64,000 nt of DNA from Bacillus sp. OK048 (GCF_900103525.1 NZ_FNHN01000002.1:186001-250000); one strand, 5' to 3'; positions 25,962-35,594 are shown, numbered from the stretch's first letter. The notes: generated by a model not told the origin, from the sequence alone. Program-made: numbers and translations.

Positions 25962-26737
25962 TTAAAAACGCCTCCATAATCATGGTGATGAGCTAGAAGT
26001 TGAACATCCGTTCCATAGAAGTCAGACATTCCCTCATTTCGCTGCTTTTCAAATTCATGTGTATCACCATGAAAATGTAAATGTTTATTTAAACATGCCA
26101 CATGAGTCACTTTATCTGAAATCGTTCCGATATCATGTGTAACTAAGAGAAGCGTAATTGCTCGGTTTTTATTTAGAGCTGCAAGCATATGATAAAAAGC
26201 ATTTACATTTTCAGCGTCAACACCAACAGTTGGTTCATCCAATATCAATAGGTTAGGCTCACTTACAAGAGCACGGGCAATAAACACTCTTTGTTGCTGC
26301 CCTCCTGATAGCTCCCCGATATTTCGATTGCTAAACTGCCTCATTCCCACCGCTTCCAATGCATCATATACTTTTTGGCTATGCTCCTTTTTAAAAAAGT
26401 GAAACAAGCCAAGTTTCTTTGTCAAACCACTGGAAACCACTTCAAAGACGGTAGCTGGAAAACCGGTGTTAAAGGAATTAGCCTTTTGTGATACGTATCC
26501 GATTTGCTGCCAATCTTTAAATTTATTCAATTCCTGCCCAAATAAGCGTATTTCACCTTTTTGTGGTTTCAGAAGCCCCAAGATCAATTTTAACAATGTT
26601 GATTTCCCGGAACCGTTTGGTCCGACAATTGCAAGAAATGAACCAGTTGGAACAGTTAGATTAATATTATCAAGGACAGTGTCCTTTTCGTATCGATAAA
26701 AAAGTTGCTTAATGTCAATAATTGACTGCGATTCCAT
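25958..26737 (-). CDS. znuC: Zinc ABC transporter ATP-binding protein ZnuC
   Basis: A 259-residue ATPase with Walker A GPNGSGKSTLLK, signature [15 protein letters not shown], Walker B LLILDEPTVGVD and H-loop LLVTHDIG. Several histidines cluster at the C-terminus (AHHHDYGG), common in zinc transporters. The start is put at MESQSIID because AAAGGTGAG lies six bases upstream; an in-frame ATG ten codons earlier lacks a ribosome site. First gene of znuC-znuB-zur. Confidence 0.9.
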   Translation of the reverse strand: MESQSIIDIKQLFYRYEKDTVLDNINLTVPTGSFLAIVGPNGSGKSTLLKLILGLLKPQKGEIRLFGQELNKFKDWQQIGYVSQKANSFNTGFPATVFEVVSSGLTKKLGLFHFFKKEHSQKVYDALEAVGMRQFSNRNIGELSGGQQQRVFIARALVSEPNLLILDEPTVGVDAENVNAFYHMLAALNKNRAITLLLVTHDIGTISDKVTHVACLNKHLHFHGDTHEFEKQRNEGMSDFYGTDVQLLAHHHDYGGVFK

Positions 26738-26908
26738 AACAATCTCACCTTTAATTTTAAGAATCATTCCGATTTAACTTAAAGTAGTATACAATATGAA
26801 TTTCCTAATGTAAAGCTTTTTCCTTTACACATGTTTAAACTATCCCTATTACCACTTTTGTAACACTCTTATTTCCTCTTTCATACAGTAGATGAAGGAG
26901 TGATGAGT

Positions 26909-27163
26909 GTGAAAATTTTTGAAAATGTCATTAATCATAAAATTAATACCATTACTGGTGATGAACTATTGAAGTATGCAGACCAATTTAATATCAAAGT
27001 TAATAGGCAGCAAGCCTATAAAGTTGCACAATACTTAAGAGGAAAAAATGTTAATATTTTTGATGACCGCGAAAGATCGGCCTTAATTAAACAAATTGCT
27101 AAAATTGCAGGTCCTGAAACAGCAAGAGAGGTTAATAAGCTCTTTGTTCAGTTTACAAAATAA
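26909..27163 (+). CDS. yqfT: DUF2624 protein YqfT
   Basis: An 84-residue helical, soluble protein of the DUF2624 family, restricted to Bacilli. The sequence is rich in lysine and asparagine (VNRQQAYKVAQYLRGKNVNIFDDRER). I choose the GTG at 26909, eight bases after GAAGGAG; GTG and ATG codons at 26900 and 26903 overlap that ribosome site. It is monocistronic, ends in a terminator shared with nfo, and its function is unknown. Confidence 0.75.
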   Translation: MKIFENVINHKINTITGDELLKYADQFNIKVNRQQAYKVAQYLRGKNVNIFDDRERSALIKQIAKIAGPETAREVNKLFVQFTK

Positions 27164-27166
27164 ATC

Positions 27167-27201
27167 AAAAAGCTGTGCCTCGTTTGACGCACAGCTTTTT
27201 G
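27167..27201. terminator. Bidirectional terminator between yqfT and nfo
   Basis: The perfect 12-bp arms AAAAAGCTGTGC / GCACAGCTTTTT enclose a 10-base loop. A and T runs on both sides suit the two convergent genes. Confidence 0.88.
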
Positions 27202-28095
27202 TTACCCTTGAACGATTTTATCTAACAGATTTTCGTTAAATGTCTTCGCCCGGAGCATTTCAATTTCAAATAGGTATGGCGGTTTTTTATTATTCTTATC
27301 TTCACCAACATAGGGTGTCTCAAGAATTTTCGGTATATCAGACAACTGTGGATGATGTACGATATAATTAAGTGCCTTAAAGCCAATATGACCAAATCCA
27401 ATATTTTCGTGACGGTCTTTTCTCATTCCTATTTCATTTTTACTATCATTTATATGAAGAACCTTTAATTTATCTATGCCTACAATTTTATCAAATTCAT
27501 TTAATACACCATCAAAATCTTCAACGATATTGTAACCAGCATCATGTATATGACAGGTATCAAAACAAACGGATAGCTTATCACTGTAGTTAACACCATC
27601 AATAATCATCGCCAATTCCTCAAACGACTTACCACATTCAGACCCTTTACCAGCCATCGTTTCTAAAGCAATTTGCACCTGCTCTTTACCAGTCAAAACT
27701 TCATTTAAACCTTCGATGATTCTTTTAATACCCGCTTCTGAACCTGCCCCAACATGTGCACCTGGATGGAGAACAATTTGCTTCGCACCGATTGCCTCTG
27801 TTCTTTCAATTTCTGTACGAAGGAACCTTACACCTAATTCAAACGTATCGGGGTTTGTGGTATTGCCGATATTAATGATATATGGAGCATGGACAATTAT
27901 ATTAGATATGCCGTTCTCCTCCATATGTCTTCTTCCCGCTTCGATATTCAAATCTTCTATTTTTTTTCGTCTCGTATTTTGAGGTGCCCCGGTATAGACC
28001 ATAAATGTATTCGCACCATATGAAACGGCTTCTTCACTCGCAGCCAGCAGCATTTTCGCACCGCTCATTGAAACATGTGAACCAATTTTCAACAA
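27202..28095 (-). CDS. nfo: Endonuclease IV (AP endonuclease)
   Basis: A 297-residue TIM-barrel AP endonuclease that cuts 5' to abasic sites in base-excision repair. Zinc-ligand motifs are visible: [56 protein letters not shown], and PKILETPY. The start is a TTG ([12 protein letters not shown]), preceded by a purine-rich GGGAGAGAGAGG. In B. subtilis the orthologue works mainly in spores during outgrowth. It lies downstream of cshB with a 22-bp gap. Confidence 0.95.
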   Translation of the reverse strand: MLKIGSHVSMSGAKMLLAASEEAVSYGANTFMVYTGAPQNTRRKKIEDLNIEAGRRHMEENGISNIIVHAPYIINIGNTTNPDTFELGVRFLRTEIERTEAIGAKQIVLHPGAHVGAGSEAGIKRIIEGLNEVLTGKEQVQIALETMAGKGSECGKSFEELAMIIDGVNYSDKLSVCFDTCHIHDAGYNIVEDFDGVLNEFDKIVGIDKLKVLHINDSKNEIGMRKDRHENIGFGHIGFKALNYIVHHPQLSDIPKILETPYVGEDKNNKKPPYLFEIEMLRAKTFNENLLDKIVQG

Positions 28096-28117
28096 ACCCT
28101 CTCTCTCCCTTCGAATC

Positions 28118-29428
28118 TTACTTCTTGTTTATTCTTCGTTGACGTTTTTTAATTTTGTCCATTTCCCATTGCATTTTCTTTTTATAGCCTGGTTTTACTT
28201 TTTGAGGTTTTTTAACCAACGATTTAGCAGTCTTTTCTGCTTCATCCTCTTTCCTTACACGGGTCTTTCTTTTGTTACGATCCTCTAATTCAACAAATTC
28301 CTCTTTTTTAATATCTACATACTTAAACTGAATTCCCATCTTTTCTAAGCGATTTAACGCATCCTCATCAGAATTATCATAAACAGTAAGCGCAATTCCA
28401 GAATTTCCAGCTCTAGCTGTCCTTCCCACTCTGTGGATGTAAAAGTCCAAGTCCGTAGGTAACTCATAGTTAATGATATGACTAATTCCTTCAATATCAA
28501 TTCCTCTTGAAGCAAGATCAGTTGCTACAATATATTGAAATTCTAGATCTTGGATTTGCTTCATCATTTTTTTTCGTTCACGCGGGCTTAGATCCCCATG
28601 AACGCGAGCTACCTTTAATCCCTTTGCGATTAAAAAGTTGGCCACTTCCTCAGCCATTTTTTTTGTATTGGTAAAAACAATTGCTAAATATGGATTGTAA
28701 TGAATGAGCATATCGTGAACAAGCTGTTTTTTATTTCGGTGTCTTGATGGCAGAAGATAATGTGTTAAATTCTCTGCTGTTTTTCTTTTCGAATCAATTT
28801 GAATGGTTTTAGGATTTTCCATATATTTTTTTAGAAAAGGTTTTAACTTTTCTGGTATGGTTGCAGAGAATACCAGCATTTGCAATTTCTCCGGCATTTT
28901 TGCAGCTACTTGATCTAGATCCTCAATAAAGCCCATATCAAGCATCATATCTGCTTCATCAACGACAAGAATATTCGACGTATGAACAAAAAGAGCTTGT
29001 TCAATCATTAGATCTTTAATTCTACCTGGTGTACCAACAACGATGTGTGGCTGCACCTTTAATTTATCAATCGTTCGTTGCTTGTCAGTTCCACCAATGT
29101 AGCATCTAGTCATGATTGCCTTATCAGGACTGCAATGCTCAGTTACTTTTAATATTTGATGATAGATTTGTGATGCAAGCTCTCTCGTTGGTGCAGTAAT
29201 CACTGCTTGTACTTCTTTGCGCTCTGGATTAATTTTTTCTAGGATTGGTAAGACAAAAGCTAAAGTCTTTCCAGTACCAGTCTGTGATTGACCAATCGCA
29301 CTTTCATTTTTTAGTACTAATGGAATCATCCGTTCTTGAATTTCAGTCGGTTCAACAAAGCCTAGTCCCTTAACTGCTTCTATAATAAAAGGTTGAAAAT
29401 TAAAACGTTCAAAACGATTTTCCTTCAT
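28118..29428 (-). CDS. cshB: DEAD-box RNA helicase CshB
   Basis: A 436-residue ATP-dependent RNA helicase with motifs SQTGTGKT (I), PTRELASQ (Ia), TPGRI (Ib), [12 protein letters not shown] (II), FSATIP (III) and HRVGRTAR (VI). The basic C-terminal tail ([10 protein letters not shown] ... [10 protein letters not shown]) should bind RNA. The family acts in cold adaptation, ribosome assembly and mRNA decay. The start at MKENRFERF is supported by GAGGAGC; the frame opens 36 codons further upstream without a ribosome site. Confidence 0.93.
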   Translation of the reverse strand: MKENRFERFNFQPFIIEAVKGLGFVEPTEIQERMIPLVLKNESAIGQSQTGTGKTLAFVLPILEKINPERKEVQAVITAPTRELASQIYHQILKVTEHCSPDKAIMTRCYIGGTDKQRTIDKLKVQPHIVVGTPGRIKDLMIEQALFVHTSNILVVDEADMMLDMGFIEDLDQVAAKMPEKLQMLVFSATIPEKLKPFLKKYMENPKTIQIDSKRKTAENLTHYLLPSRHRNKKQLVHDMLIHYNPYLAIVFTNTKKMAEEVANFLIAKGLKVARVHGDLSPRERKKMMKQIQDLEFQYIVATDLASRGIDIEGISHIINYELPTDLDFYIHRVGRTARAGNSGIALTVYDNSDEDALNRLEKMGIQFKYVDIKKEEFVELEDRNKRKTRVRKEDEAEKTAKSLVKKPQKVKPGYKKKMQWEMDKIKKRQRRINKK

Positions 29429-29684
29429 AATTATTGCTCCTCGTATATTAATAACGTACCGTTTATGGAGTAGTTTTCTTACCAAAGCAAGAGCTTCCAC
29501 TTTTATTTCCATCATGTAATTATAGTCAAGATTCATTAAAATAACCAGTTATTATCATCTTTTACCTTTCAACTACTTTTAATCATGAAAATTAACTGTT
29601 TATCTTAAGGTTTATACCTAAACCAATTTTTAGCGATTTGCATACCATAAATTATAAGGTTTCTTTTGAGAGGAGAACATACGT

Positions 29685-30356
29685 ATGTATACGAGACAGA
29701 GATATCCCCAACATGGACAAATGGGTCGACAAATGTTGATGGGTTCTGGGCCATTTGGAGGTCATCAACAACAGATGATGAACCCTTATGGTGGAAGGTC
29801 GATGGGATTACAGCAGGCCAATAACGGTGGCAGACCCTTAATGGGCCAAGGTATGGGAAGAGGACGAGGACGAGGACAAGGACAAGGAAGAAGAAATGGC
29901 GGCGGCTTACTATCCAAAATTCTAGGTGGGAAAAAGCAAGGCAATCAATCTGGTGGTTTTAAAGGTTTACAGACAGCGAGCCGCGCTGCTCCCAGTGGTA
30001 CAGGAGGAGTTGGCTCCATCCTTCAAACACTTAGTAATCCTGGCAGTCTTACAGGATTTCTCAACAACACCCAACAGGTTTTGAATACAGTACAATCGTT
30101 TGGGCCAATGATTCAGCAGTATGGACCAATGGTTAAGAATCTCCCGATGATGTGGAAATTATATAAGGGCTTTAAAGACCTGCCAACAGAGGAAAAGCAT
30201 GATGGAGACTCAACAGAAACTCCTAAAACGGCAGAAAACTCTGTTCCAGAATCCAAGCCTGTTAAGAGAACAAAAAAGATAAAAGAGCATGAATCAGAAA
30301 GCGATGGCGAAAGACATCGCGACAATCGATCTTCTATGCCAAAATTATACATTTAA
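29685..30356 (+). CDS. yqfQ: YqfQ/VrrA-like glycine- and glutamine-rich protein
   Basis: A 223-residue protein. The N-terminal third is low-complexity (GQMGRQ, GGHQQQMMNPYGG) and leads into a GR/GQ dipeptide tract. A middle segment (VGSILQTLSNPGSLTGFLNNTQQVLNTVQ ... GPMIQQYGPMVKNLPMMWKLYKGFKDLP) is the conserved YqfQ core. The C-terminus is a charged, lysine-rich tail. The homologous B. anthracis gene vrrA is a classic variable-number-repeat locus. Position beside cshB and ispH agrees. Function is uncertain, possibly spore- or surface-related. Confidence 0.78.
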   Translation: MYTRQRYPQHGQMGRQMLMGSGPFGGHQQQMMNPYGGRSMGLQQANNGGRPLMGQGMGRGRGRGQGQGRRNGGGLLSKILGGKKQGNQSGGFKGLQTASRAAPSGTGGVGSILQTLSNPGSLTGFLNNTQQVLNTVQSFGPMIQQYGPMVKNLPMMWKLYKGFKDLPTEEKHDGDSTETPKTAENSVPESKPVKRTKKIKEHESESDGERHRDNRSSMPKLYI

Positions 30357-30360
30357 GGGA

Positions 30361-30391
30361 TGGATGCTGAATTTCAGCATCTTTATTTTTT
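30361..30391 (+). terminator. Terminator of yqfQ
   Basis: GATGCTGA / TCAGCATC with a 3-base loop is followed by CTTTATTTTTT. It directly abuts the left end of the family A element. Confidence 0.8.
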
Positions 30392-30574
30392 GGCTGTGTT
30401 AAGGGATATTGTTGATTTTATAACCTGTTGATTTGAGCGGAGGGCGCTCGACTCCTGCGGGAGGACGGGGCTGGGGAGACCCCGCAGGCGCTTCAGCGCC
30501 GAGGAGGCTCCCCGGACCGCCCGCGGAAAGCGTAGCGCCTGGAGCTCAAATCAACAGTCAAGTTTAACACAGCT
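30392..30574 (-). repeat. 183-bp GC-rich palindromic element (family A), copy 2
   Basis: Inverted relative to copies 1 and 3. The outer ends GGCTGTGTTAA / TTTAACACAGC are well preserved. Inside them is the 13-bp pair CTGTTGATTTGAG at 30425-30437 and CTCAAATCAACAG at 30545-30557, enclosing the GC-rich core. It lies between the yqfQ terminator and the ispH promoter. Confidence 0.88.
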
Positions 30575-30630
30575 TTTTTAAAAAATATCATAGGAAATTT
30601 TTACAGAAATTTCATAGGAAAAATGTATCT

Positions 30631-30659
30631 TTGTGTTATTTCTATTAGTTTTATATAAT
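30631..30659 (+). promoter_or_regulatory. Sigma-A-type promoter of ispH
   Basis: TTGTGT and a perfect TATAAT are separated by 17 bases, about 45 bases upstream of the ispH ATG. Confidence 0.65.
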
Positions 30660-30704
30660 AAATACATAGATTCAAAGTAAATGTTCCTTAGGAGGACTTT
30701 TAAT

Positions 30705-31643
30705 ATGCAAATTATCAAGATCTCACCACGCGGATACTGTTATGGTGTTGTTGATGCGATGGTTATTGCTAGAAATGCTGCTTTAGATAAATCATTACCA
30801 CGCCCTATCTACATTTTAGGGATGATTGTCCATAATAAACACGTTACCGATGCTTTTGCCGAAGAAGGGATTATTACTCTTGATGGTAAAAATCGTAAGG
30901 ACATACTAGATAAGGTGGATACAGGAACTGTTATTTTTACAGCACACGGTATTTCTCCAGAAGTAAGAGAACTGGCCAAAAATAAAGGCCTTGTTACAAT
31001 TGACGCGACATGCCCGGATGTAACAAGAACCCATGATTTGATTGAAGAAAAAACAAGGCAAGGCTTTCAAGTCATTTACATCGGTAAAAAGGGCCACCCC
31101 GAGCCTGAAGGGGCTGTAGGTGTAGCTCCTGGTTCCGTCCATTTAGTTGAAACACCAAGCGATGTTGAAGCACTAACCATTACTAGTGATAAATTGATTG
31201 TTACCAATCAAACAACCATGAGCCAGTGGGATGTTGCTGATACAATGAAAAAGGTGCAGGAAAAATATCCTCACGCTGAAGCTTTTAATGAAATTTGCAT
31301 GGCAACACAAGTGCGCCAAGAAGCTGTAGCAGGCCAAGCTACAGCAGCTGACGTGACAATCGTGGTTGGTGATCCAATGAGTAATAACTCCAATCGCCTC
31401 GCTCAAGTTTCAGAAGAAATTGCCGGTACTAAGGCATATCGCATTGCCGACATATCAGAATTAGAAATAGATTGGATTAAGGATGCAAAAAATGTGGCTG
31501 TCACATCTGGGGCCTCCACTCCAACACCAATCACAAAAGAAGTCATTACATTCATAGAGCAATTTGATCCAAATAATGAAGCAACATGGGAACGCCGTAA
31601 AAATGTTCCGTTAAATAAAATATTACCAAAGGTTAAAAAATAA
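30705..31643 (+). CDS. ispH: 4-hydroxy-3-methylbut-2-enyl diphosphate reductase
   Basis: Last enzyme of the MEP pathway, making IPP and DMAPP from HMBPP with a [4Fe-4S] cluster. 312 residues. The three cluster cysteines are in [19 protein letters not shown] and [29 protein letters not shown] and SGASTPTP complete the family signature. The ATG at 30705 follows TTAGGAGGAC; an in-frame codon 24 bases upstream precedes that site. It has its own promoter and terminator. Confidence 0.96.
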   Translation: MQIIKISPRGYCYGVVDAMVIARNAALDKSLPRPIYILGMIVHNKHVTDAFAEEGIITLDGKNRKDILDKVDTGTVIFTAHGISPEVRELAKNKGLVTIDATCPDVTRTHDLIEEKTRQGFQVIYIGKKGHPEPEGAVGVAPGSVHLVETPSDVEALTITSDKLIVTNQTTMSQWDVADTMKKVQEKYPHAEAFNEICMATQVRQEAVAGQATAADVTIVVGDPMSNNSNRLAQVSEEIAGTKAYRIADISELEIDWIKDAKNVAVTSGASTPTPITKEVITFIEQFDPNNEATWERRKNVPLNKILPKVKK

Positions 31644-31669
31644 CCGGTCGCTTTGACCGGTTATTTCTG
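31641..31669 (+). terminator. Terminator of ispH
   Basis: AACCGGTC / GACCGGTT with a 5-base loop, followed by ATTTCTGTTTT. It begins in the stop codon. Confidence 0.75.
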
Positions 31670-31670
31670 T

Positions 31671-31708
31671 TTTAGCGCAAGCTGCCTACGTGCTTCCGCT
31701 TTTCTATA
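31671..31708 (-). repeat. Remnant of dispersed repeat family B
   Basis: On the minus strand AGAAAAGCGGAAGCACG is followed by a short residue (TAGGCAGCTTGCGCT). Only the left arm of the family is recognisable. It overlaps the last codons of the convergent yqfO by a few bases. Confidence 0.55.
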
Positions 31709-32819
31709 CAAATTTAAATGGATCTGTGTTTATTTCTGAAGCGAAGATTTCGACTTCATAGCCTGATTCTTTACACATTCTAGATAGGATTTCGGTAACA
31801 CCCTTTTTCATGATTTTTTCGACATTATGTCCGGGGTCAATCATATTTAACCCCTCCATCATCGCATCATGCGCTGTATGATAATAAATATCTCCGGTCA
31901 CATAAACATCAGCGCCCTTAAACTTTGCGTGCTTGAAATATTTATTTCCATCTCCGCCCAAGACAGCAACTTTCTTAACACGCGATGATAAATCACCAAC
32001 AACTCTAACTTTATCCACTTCAAGAGCCGTTTTCACTCTCTCCGCAAACTCTCCCAAAGTCATTTCATCTATTGTTCCGATTCGTCCAAGTCCAAGGACC
32101 TCACCTTTATTTTCAACGGAATAAATATCATAGGCAACCTCTTCGTAAGGGTGAGCTTTGATCATGGCTGTAACTACCTTCTTTAACAGTTGCTCTGGTA
32201 CAATGGTTTCAATTCTCACTTCATCTACTGACTCTAAATGTCCTTGTTGTCCGATATAGGGATTCGTATTTTCTTCTGGTAAGAACCTTCCTGTACCCTT
32301 TGCTGAAAAAGAACAGTGGCTGTAATGGCCGATGAAACCTGCCCCAGTTTTTCCTAATACCTGTCTAATCTCCTCAGCATGACTCAAAGGGGTAAAAACG
32401 ACTAATTTTTTTAATTTAGTTTCATAAGTAGGGACAAGTACTTCTGGATTCGCTAATCCCAGTGCATTAGCAAGGAGATCATTCACACCACCCTTAGCCA
32501 CATCCAGGTTAGTATGAGCTGCATAGACAGCAATATCATGCTTTAACAGTTTCTCAATCATTCTCCCCTGTACAGTATCAGTTAGTACATTCTTCAGTGA
32601 TCGAAAGATTGGTGGATGATGGGCAATAATAAGCTGTACATCCCTTTTAATCGCTTCATCAATTACCTCTTCTAGGACATCAAGAGTAATCATGATCTTG
32701 TTAATTTTCTTATTCAAGCGACCAAGCTGCAAACCAATTTTATCATCTTCCATTGCAAAAGCTTTAGGAGAAAACTTTTCAAAAAGCTGTATGATTTCAT
32801 GACCATTCGCTGTCTTCAT
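31704..32819 (-). CDS. yqfO: Nif3-like dinuclear metal centre protein YqfO
   Basis: A 371-residue NIF3/DUF34 family protein. The N- and C-terminal halves form the conserved metal-binding fold (LIIAHHPPIFRSLKNV, YAAHTNLDVAKGGVND, and late TGDIYYHTAHDAM, DPGHNVEK). The central region of about 120 residues (LKKLVVFTPLSHAEEIRQVLGKTGAG ... AHPYEEVAYDIY) is the PII/CutA1-like insertion of the longer family members. Older annotation as GTP cyclohydrolase I type 2 is doubtful. It overlaps trmK by 23 bases, as in B. subtilis. Confidence 0.88.
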   Translation of the reverse strand: MKTANGHEIIQLFEKFSPKAFAMEDDKIGLQLGRLNKKINKIMITLDVLEEVIDEAIKRDVQLIIAHHPPIFRSLKNVLTDTVQGRMIEKLLKHDIAVYAAHTNLDVAKGGVNDLLANALGLANPEVLVPTYETKLKKLVVFTPLSHAEEIRQVLGKTGAGFIGHYSHCSFSAKGTGRFLPEENTNPYIGQQGHLESVDEVRIETIVPEQLLKKVVTAMIKAHPYEEVAYDIYSVENKGEVLGLGRIGTIDEMTLGEFAERVKTALEVDKVRVVGDLSSRVKKVAVLGGDGNKYFKHAKFKGADVYVTGDIYYHTAHDAMMEGLNMIDPGHNVEKIMKKGVTEILSRMCKESGYEVEIFASEINTDPFKFV

Positions 32820-33540
32820 TGCCCAATACCTCCTCCATAAATGAAATTTTCTTCACAAGTTCTTGTTTTTTCTCTTCTGTTTCAGCAGATGGCGCCGCCA
32901 CTTCAAGCTGTTCATAAATCCGCTGCCAGTTTTTCTTTTCTTGGGCCCATTTCTTTTTAAACGCCTTCTCCCTTCGCTTTAGAAGGAATGGCCCTACTAA
33001 AAGACCTAATTCAACTTGTACGCCGCTATAGGGCCTTAATGGTTCTCCTTTTTCAGCAGCAAGGATTTCGTATATCTTACCATCCTCTTCAATGATTTCC
33101 TCTGCAATCAGTTCCCAATTATTTTCGACTAACCAACTTCGAATTGCGATTGCATTAATATTGGGCTGTAACACAAGACGCTTTACAAACTGTAGTTTTT
33201 CTTTTCCATTTTCTAAAATATTTGCAATCAGGCTGCCGCCCATTCCTGCAATGGTAATACAGTCTACCTCGCCAGGCTGAATTACATCCAGCCCATCCCC
33301 AAGCCGTACTACTATCTTTTCAGAAAGGCCTTCTGCCATTACATTTTTTTCAGCAGACTGATAGGGACCTTTTGCAACTTCACCCGCAATGCCAAAGGAT
33401 ATTTGCCCGTTCTTTACAAGATAACTCGGTAAATAGGCATGATCAGAACCAATATCCGCAAGCCTGGATTCCTTTGGAACATATTTTGCCACCGTTTCTA
33501 ACCGAAATGATAATTTATCCGTATTCAAATCATTCACCAC
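32797..33540 (-). CDS. trmK: tRNA (adenine22-N1)-methyltransferase TrmK
   Basis: A 247-residue SAM-dependent methyltransferase that modifies A22 of tRNAs. The Rossmann-like domain has LADIGSDHAYLPSYL (motif I), AGEVAKGPYQSAEKN, DCITIAGMGGSLI (motif IV region) and LVLQPNINAIAIRSWL. The C-terminal part is a coiled-coil-like helical segment rich in Lys and Glu. The start is the first ATG, with a weak ribosome site. Downstream yqfO overlaps it. Confidence 0.9.
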   Translation of the reverse strand: MVNDLNTDKLSFRLETVAKYVPKESRLADIGSDHAYLPSYLVKNGQISFGIAGEVAKGPYQSAEKNVMAEGLSEKIVVRLGDGLDVIQPGEVDCITIAGMGGSLIANILENGKEKLQFVKRLVLQPNINAIAIRSWLVENNWELIAEEIIEEDGKIYEILAAEKGEPLRPYSGVQVELGLLVGPFLLKRREKAFKKKWAQEKKNWQRIYEQLEVAAPSAETEEKKQELVKKISFMEEVLGNEDSEWS

Positions 33541-33564
33541 TTTTTTATGTAATACATTCTAGTA

Positions 33565-33599
33565 TAAAAAAAGTCCTTTACAGAAGCAAAGGACCTTTT
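33565..33599 (-). terminator. Terminator of cccA
   Basis: AAGTCCTTT / AAAGGACTT-type arms with a run of T on the minus strand, ten bases after the cccA stop. Confidence 0.8.
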
Positions 33600-33609
33600 C
33601 AATGTAAAA

Positions 33610-33969
33610 TTATTTAATATTTGCTAACCAGTCAGCCATTGCATCTGCTTCTTCTGGTTTAACCATGCCACCAGGCATATTCCCTCTACCTTTGGTGATC
33701 ACATCTTTAATTTCATCTTTGGATAACCTGTCGCCAACACCTGTTAGAGCAGGACCCATTCCCCCTTGGTAAGCATCACCGTGACAGCCTATACATGACT
33801 TGTAAATGTCTTCAGGCGCTTTAACAACCTGTTCTGTTTCAGTACCGCCTTCTTTTTCCTTGGCTAGCTCGTCCATATCACCAAGGCCTTTGAAAGACAA
33901 TAAGAACATTAGTCCGATTCCAAATACAAAGATCAAGATGTATGGAATTACCGGATTTCGATTCATCAT
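33610..33969 (-). CDS. cccA: Membrane-anchored cytochrome c-550
   Basis: A 119-residue class I cytochrome c. One N-terminal membrane helix (VIPYILIFVFGIGLMFLLSF) anchors a small extracytoplasmic domain. A linker rich in Glu and Lys precedes the haem motif CIGCH, and the distal methionine lies in GRGNMPGGM. It carries electrons to the terminal oxidase on the outer membrane face. It sits between trmK and the region upstream of sigA, as in B. subtilis. Two adjacent ATG codons follow AAGGGGGTTTT, so the start may be one codon later. Confidence 0.93.
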   Translation of the reverse strand: MMNRNPVIPYILIFVFGIGLMFLLSFKGLGDMDELAKEKEGGTETEQVVKAPEDIYKSCIGCHGDAYQGGMGPALTGVGDRLSKDEIKDVITKGRGNMPGGMVKPEEADAMADWLANIK

Positions 33970-34109
33970 AAAACCCCCTTATGTACGTATAACTGTAATT
34001 AAATAGTCTTCTACAAACAACTACTATTTTACTTTAAAAACGATAGAAGGAAAAGCCCTAAACTTACTTTGTCACGATAATATTTAGAAATGGTTGTTTT
34101 CATAACGTA

Positions 34110-34157
34110 AAAAAACCGAAAAAGGCTGAATGCTTTTGGAAAAGTCAGCCTTTTTAG
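34110..34157 (-). terminator. Terminator of the acyl-CoA dehydrogenase gene
   Basis: AAAAAGGCTGA / TCAGCCTTTTT is an 11-bp perfect stem with a 15-base loop and T run on the minus strand. Confidence 0.82.
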
Positions 34158-34175
34158 TCTTCCCTATTATTGCCT

Positions 34176-35315
34176 TTAACAACCAATTAATCGAGCAATA
34201 ACAGTTCTTTGTATTTCTGAAGTTCCTTCGCCGATTTCAAGCAGCTTCGCGTCACGCATCATTCTTTCAACATGATATTCCTTCATATAGCCATATCCGC
34301 CATGTAATTGAACAGCTTGATTGGTTACTTCCATACAAATTTCAGATGCATAGAGTTTACACATCGAGGCTTCTTTACTAAATGGTCTACCTTGATCTTT
34401 TAACCAAGCAGCCTTATAAACCATATTTCGTGCTAACTCGATTTTCATCGCCATATCTGCCAGCTTAAACTGAACAGCCTGAAAGGAGGAAATTGACCTA
34501 CCAAACTGTTTTCGCTCTTTAGTATACTGCAAAGACTTTTCAAACGCCCCTTGGGCAATCCCTACAGCCATTGCACCAATACCAATCCGTCCCCCATCAA
34601 GCGTAATCAAAAATTGCTTAAAACCATCCCCTTTTCTACCTAATAAATTCTCTTCAGGTACCCGAACATCTTCCAAGACAAGTTCAGTTGTATTCGAAGC
34701 ATTAAGACCCATTTTCTCATAATTATCGATGACAGAGAATCCTTTAGCATCAGTAGGTACTATGATTGCACTTATTTCCTTTTTCCCTTCATTCATGCCT
34801 GTAATAGCAGTTATGGCTAAATGTTTTGCATAACTTGCATTGGTAATAAAACATTTATTCCCGTTTATGATAAATTCCCCATTGCTTATGTTAGCAGTGG
34901 TTCTAGTACCGCCAGCATCAGAACCTGCATTAGGTTCCGTCAATCCGAAAGCACCAAATGACTCCCCAGTGCATATTGGTGTTAAATATTTTTGTTTCTG
35001 CTCTTCTGTACCAAATAAATGTATAGGTGCCCCACCCAATGAGATATGGGCTGAATAGGTAATTCCAGTTGAAGCACAAGCTCTGCTCAGTTCTTCGGTA
35101 ACAATCGCAAAACTAGTGGTGTCGGCCCCTCCTCCTCCATATTCTTCAGGAAACGGCAGACCCATAATTCCCATTTCCGCTAACTGGTTAAAGACATTTA
35201 TCGGAAAATGTTTATTTCTATCCCTCTCGATTGATCCAGGTGCAACAACTTCCTCGGAAAACTCACGAATTGTCTTTTTTATCATTTCTTGTTCGGATGT
35301 TAAATCAAAATTCAT
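34176..35315 (-). CDS. Acyl-CoA dehydrogenase
   Basis: A 379-residue flavoprotein catalysing alpha,beta-dehydrogenation of an acyl-CoA. The signatures are FGLTEPNAGSDAGG and QLHGGYGYMKEYHVERMMRDAKLLEIGEGTSEIQ; the catalytic glutamate for short/medium-chain enzymes falls in the latter motif. The chain-length or branched-chain specificity cannot be set from sequence alone; butyryl- or isovaleryl-type are both possible. MNFDLTSEQ is taken as the start because GGGGGG lies six bases upstream. The gene is monocistronic and not part of the B. subtilis order here. Two cre-like sites lie upstream. Confidence 0.9.
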   Translation of the reverse strand: MNFDLTSEQEMIKKTIREFSEEVVAPGSIERDRNKHFPINVFNQLAEMGIMGLPFPEEYGGGGADTTSFAIVTEELSRACASTGITYSAHISLGGAPIHLFGTEEQKQKYLTPICTGESFGAFGLTEPNAGSDAGGTRTTANISNGEFIINGNKCFITNASYAKHLAITAITGMNEGKKEISAIIVPTDAKGFSVIDNYEKMGLNASNTTELVLEDVRVPEENLLGRKGDGFKQFLITLDGGRIGIGAMAVGIAQGAFEKSLQYTKERKQFGRSISSFQAVQFKLADMAMKIELARNMVYKAAWLKDQGRPFSKEASMCKLYASEICMEVTNQAVQLHGGYGYMKEYHVERMMRDAKLLEIGEGTSEIQRTVIARLIGC

Positions 35316-35594
35316 ATTCATCCCCCCAAAGCAATGTATGCGCTTACTTATATTATAAATGGAGTTCAACTACATTCTCAAGATTTAAAAATTTATAAAT
35401 ATTATAAATTATACTTGAATATGAAATTATAATCTTTAAAAGTAAAGATTAAGGATTGAGTCAAAAATAAACCTTTATTAAAAAAATAATAAGTGCTTAA
35501 AATCAAAAAGATTTTTTTTACCTATTTGCAAAGTGTAAAACAATTCAGTAAAATAAATACAAATATAGAAAGTGCTTTCATTTCCAAATTCAAT
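35316..35594. other. AT-rich region upstream of the acyl-CoA dehydrogenase
   Basis: About 280 bp without a gene. It contains two sequences resembling catabolite-responsive elements: TGTATGCGCTTACT at 35335-35348 and AGAAAGTGCTTTCA at 35567-35580, each with two mismatches to TGWAANCGNTNWCA. Nothing else is recognisable. Confidence 0.35.

Noticed and set aside
26740..26810. Possible Zur box upstream of znuC
   Set aside because: I could not find a sequence close to the TCGTAAT-N-ATTACGA type; no support by eye.
32797..32819. Overlap of trmK and yqfO as a possible frameshift or fusion
   Set aside because: Both proteins are full length with complete motifs, and the same overlap type is known at this locus in B. 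subtilis.
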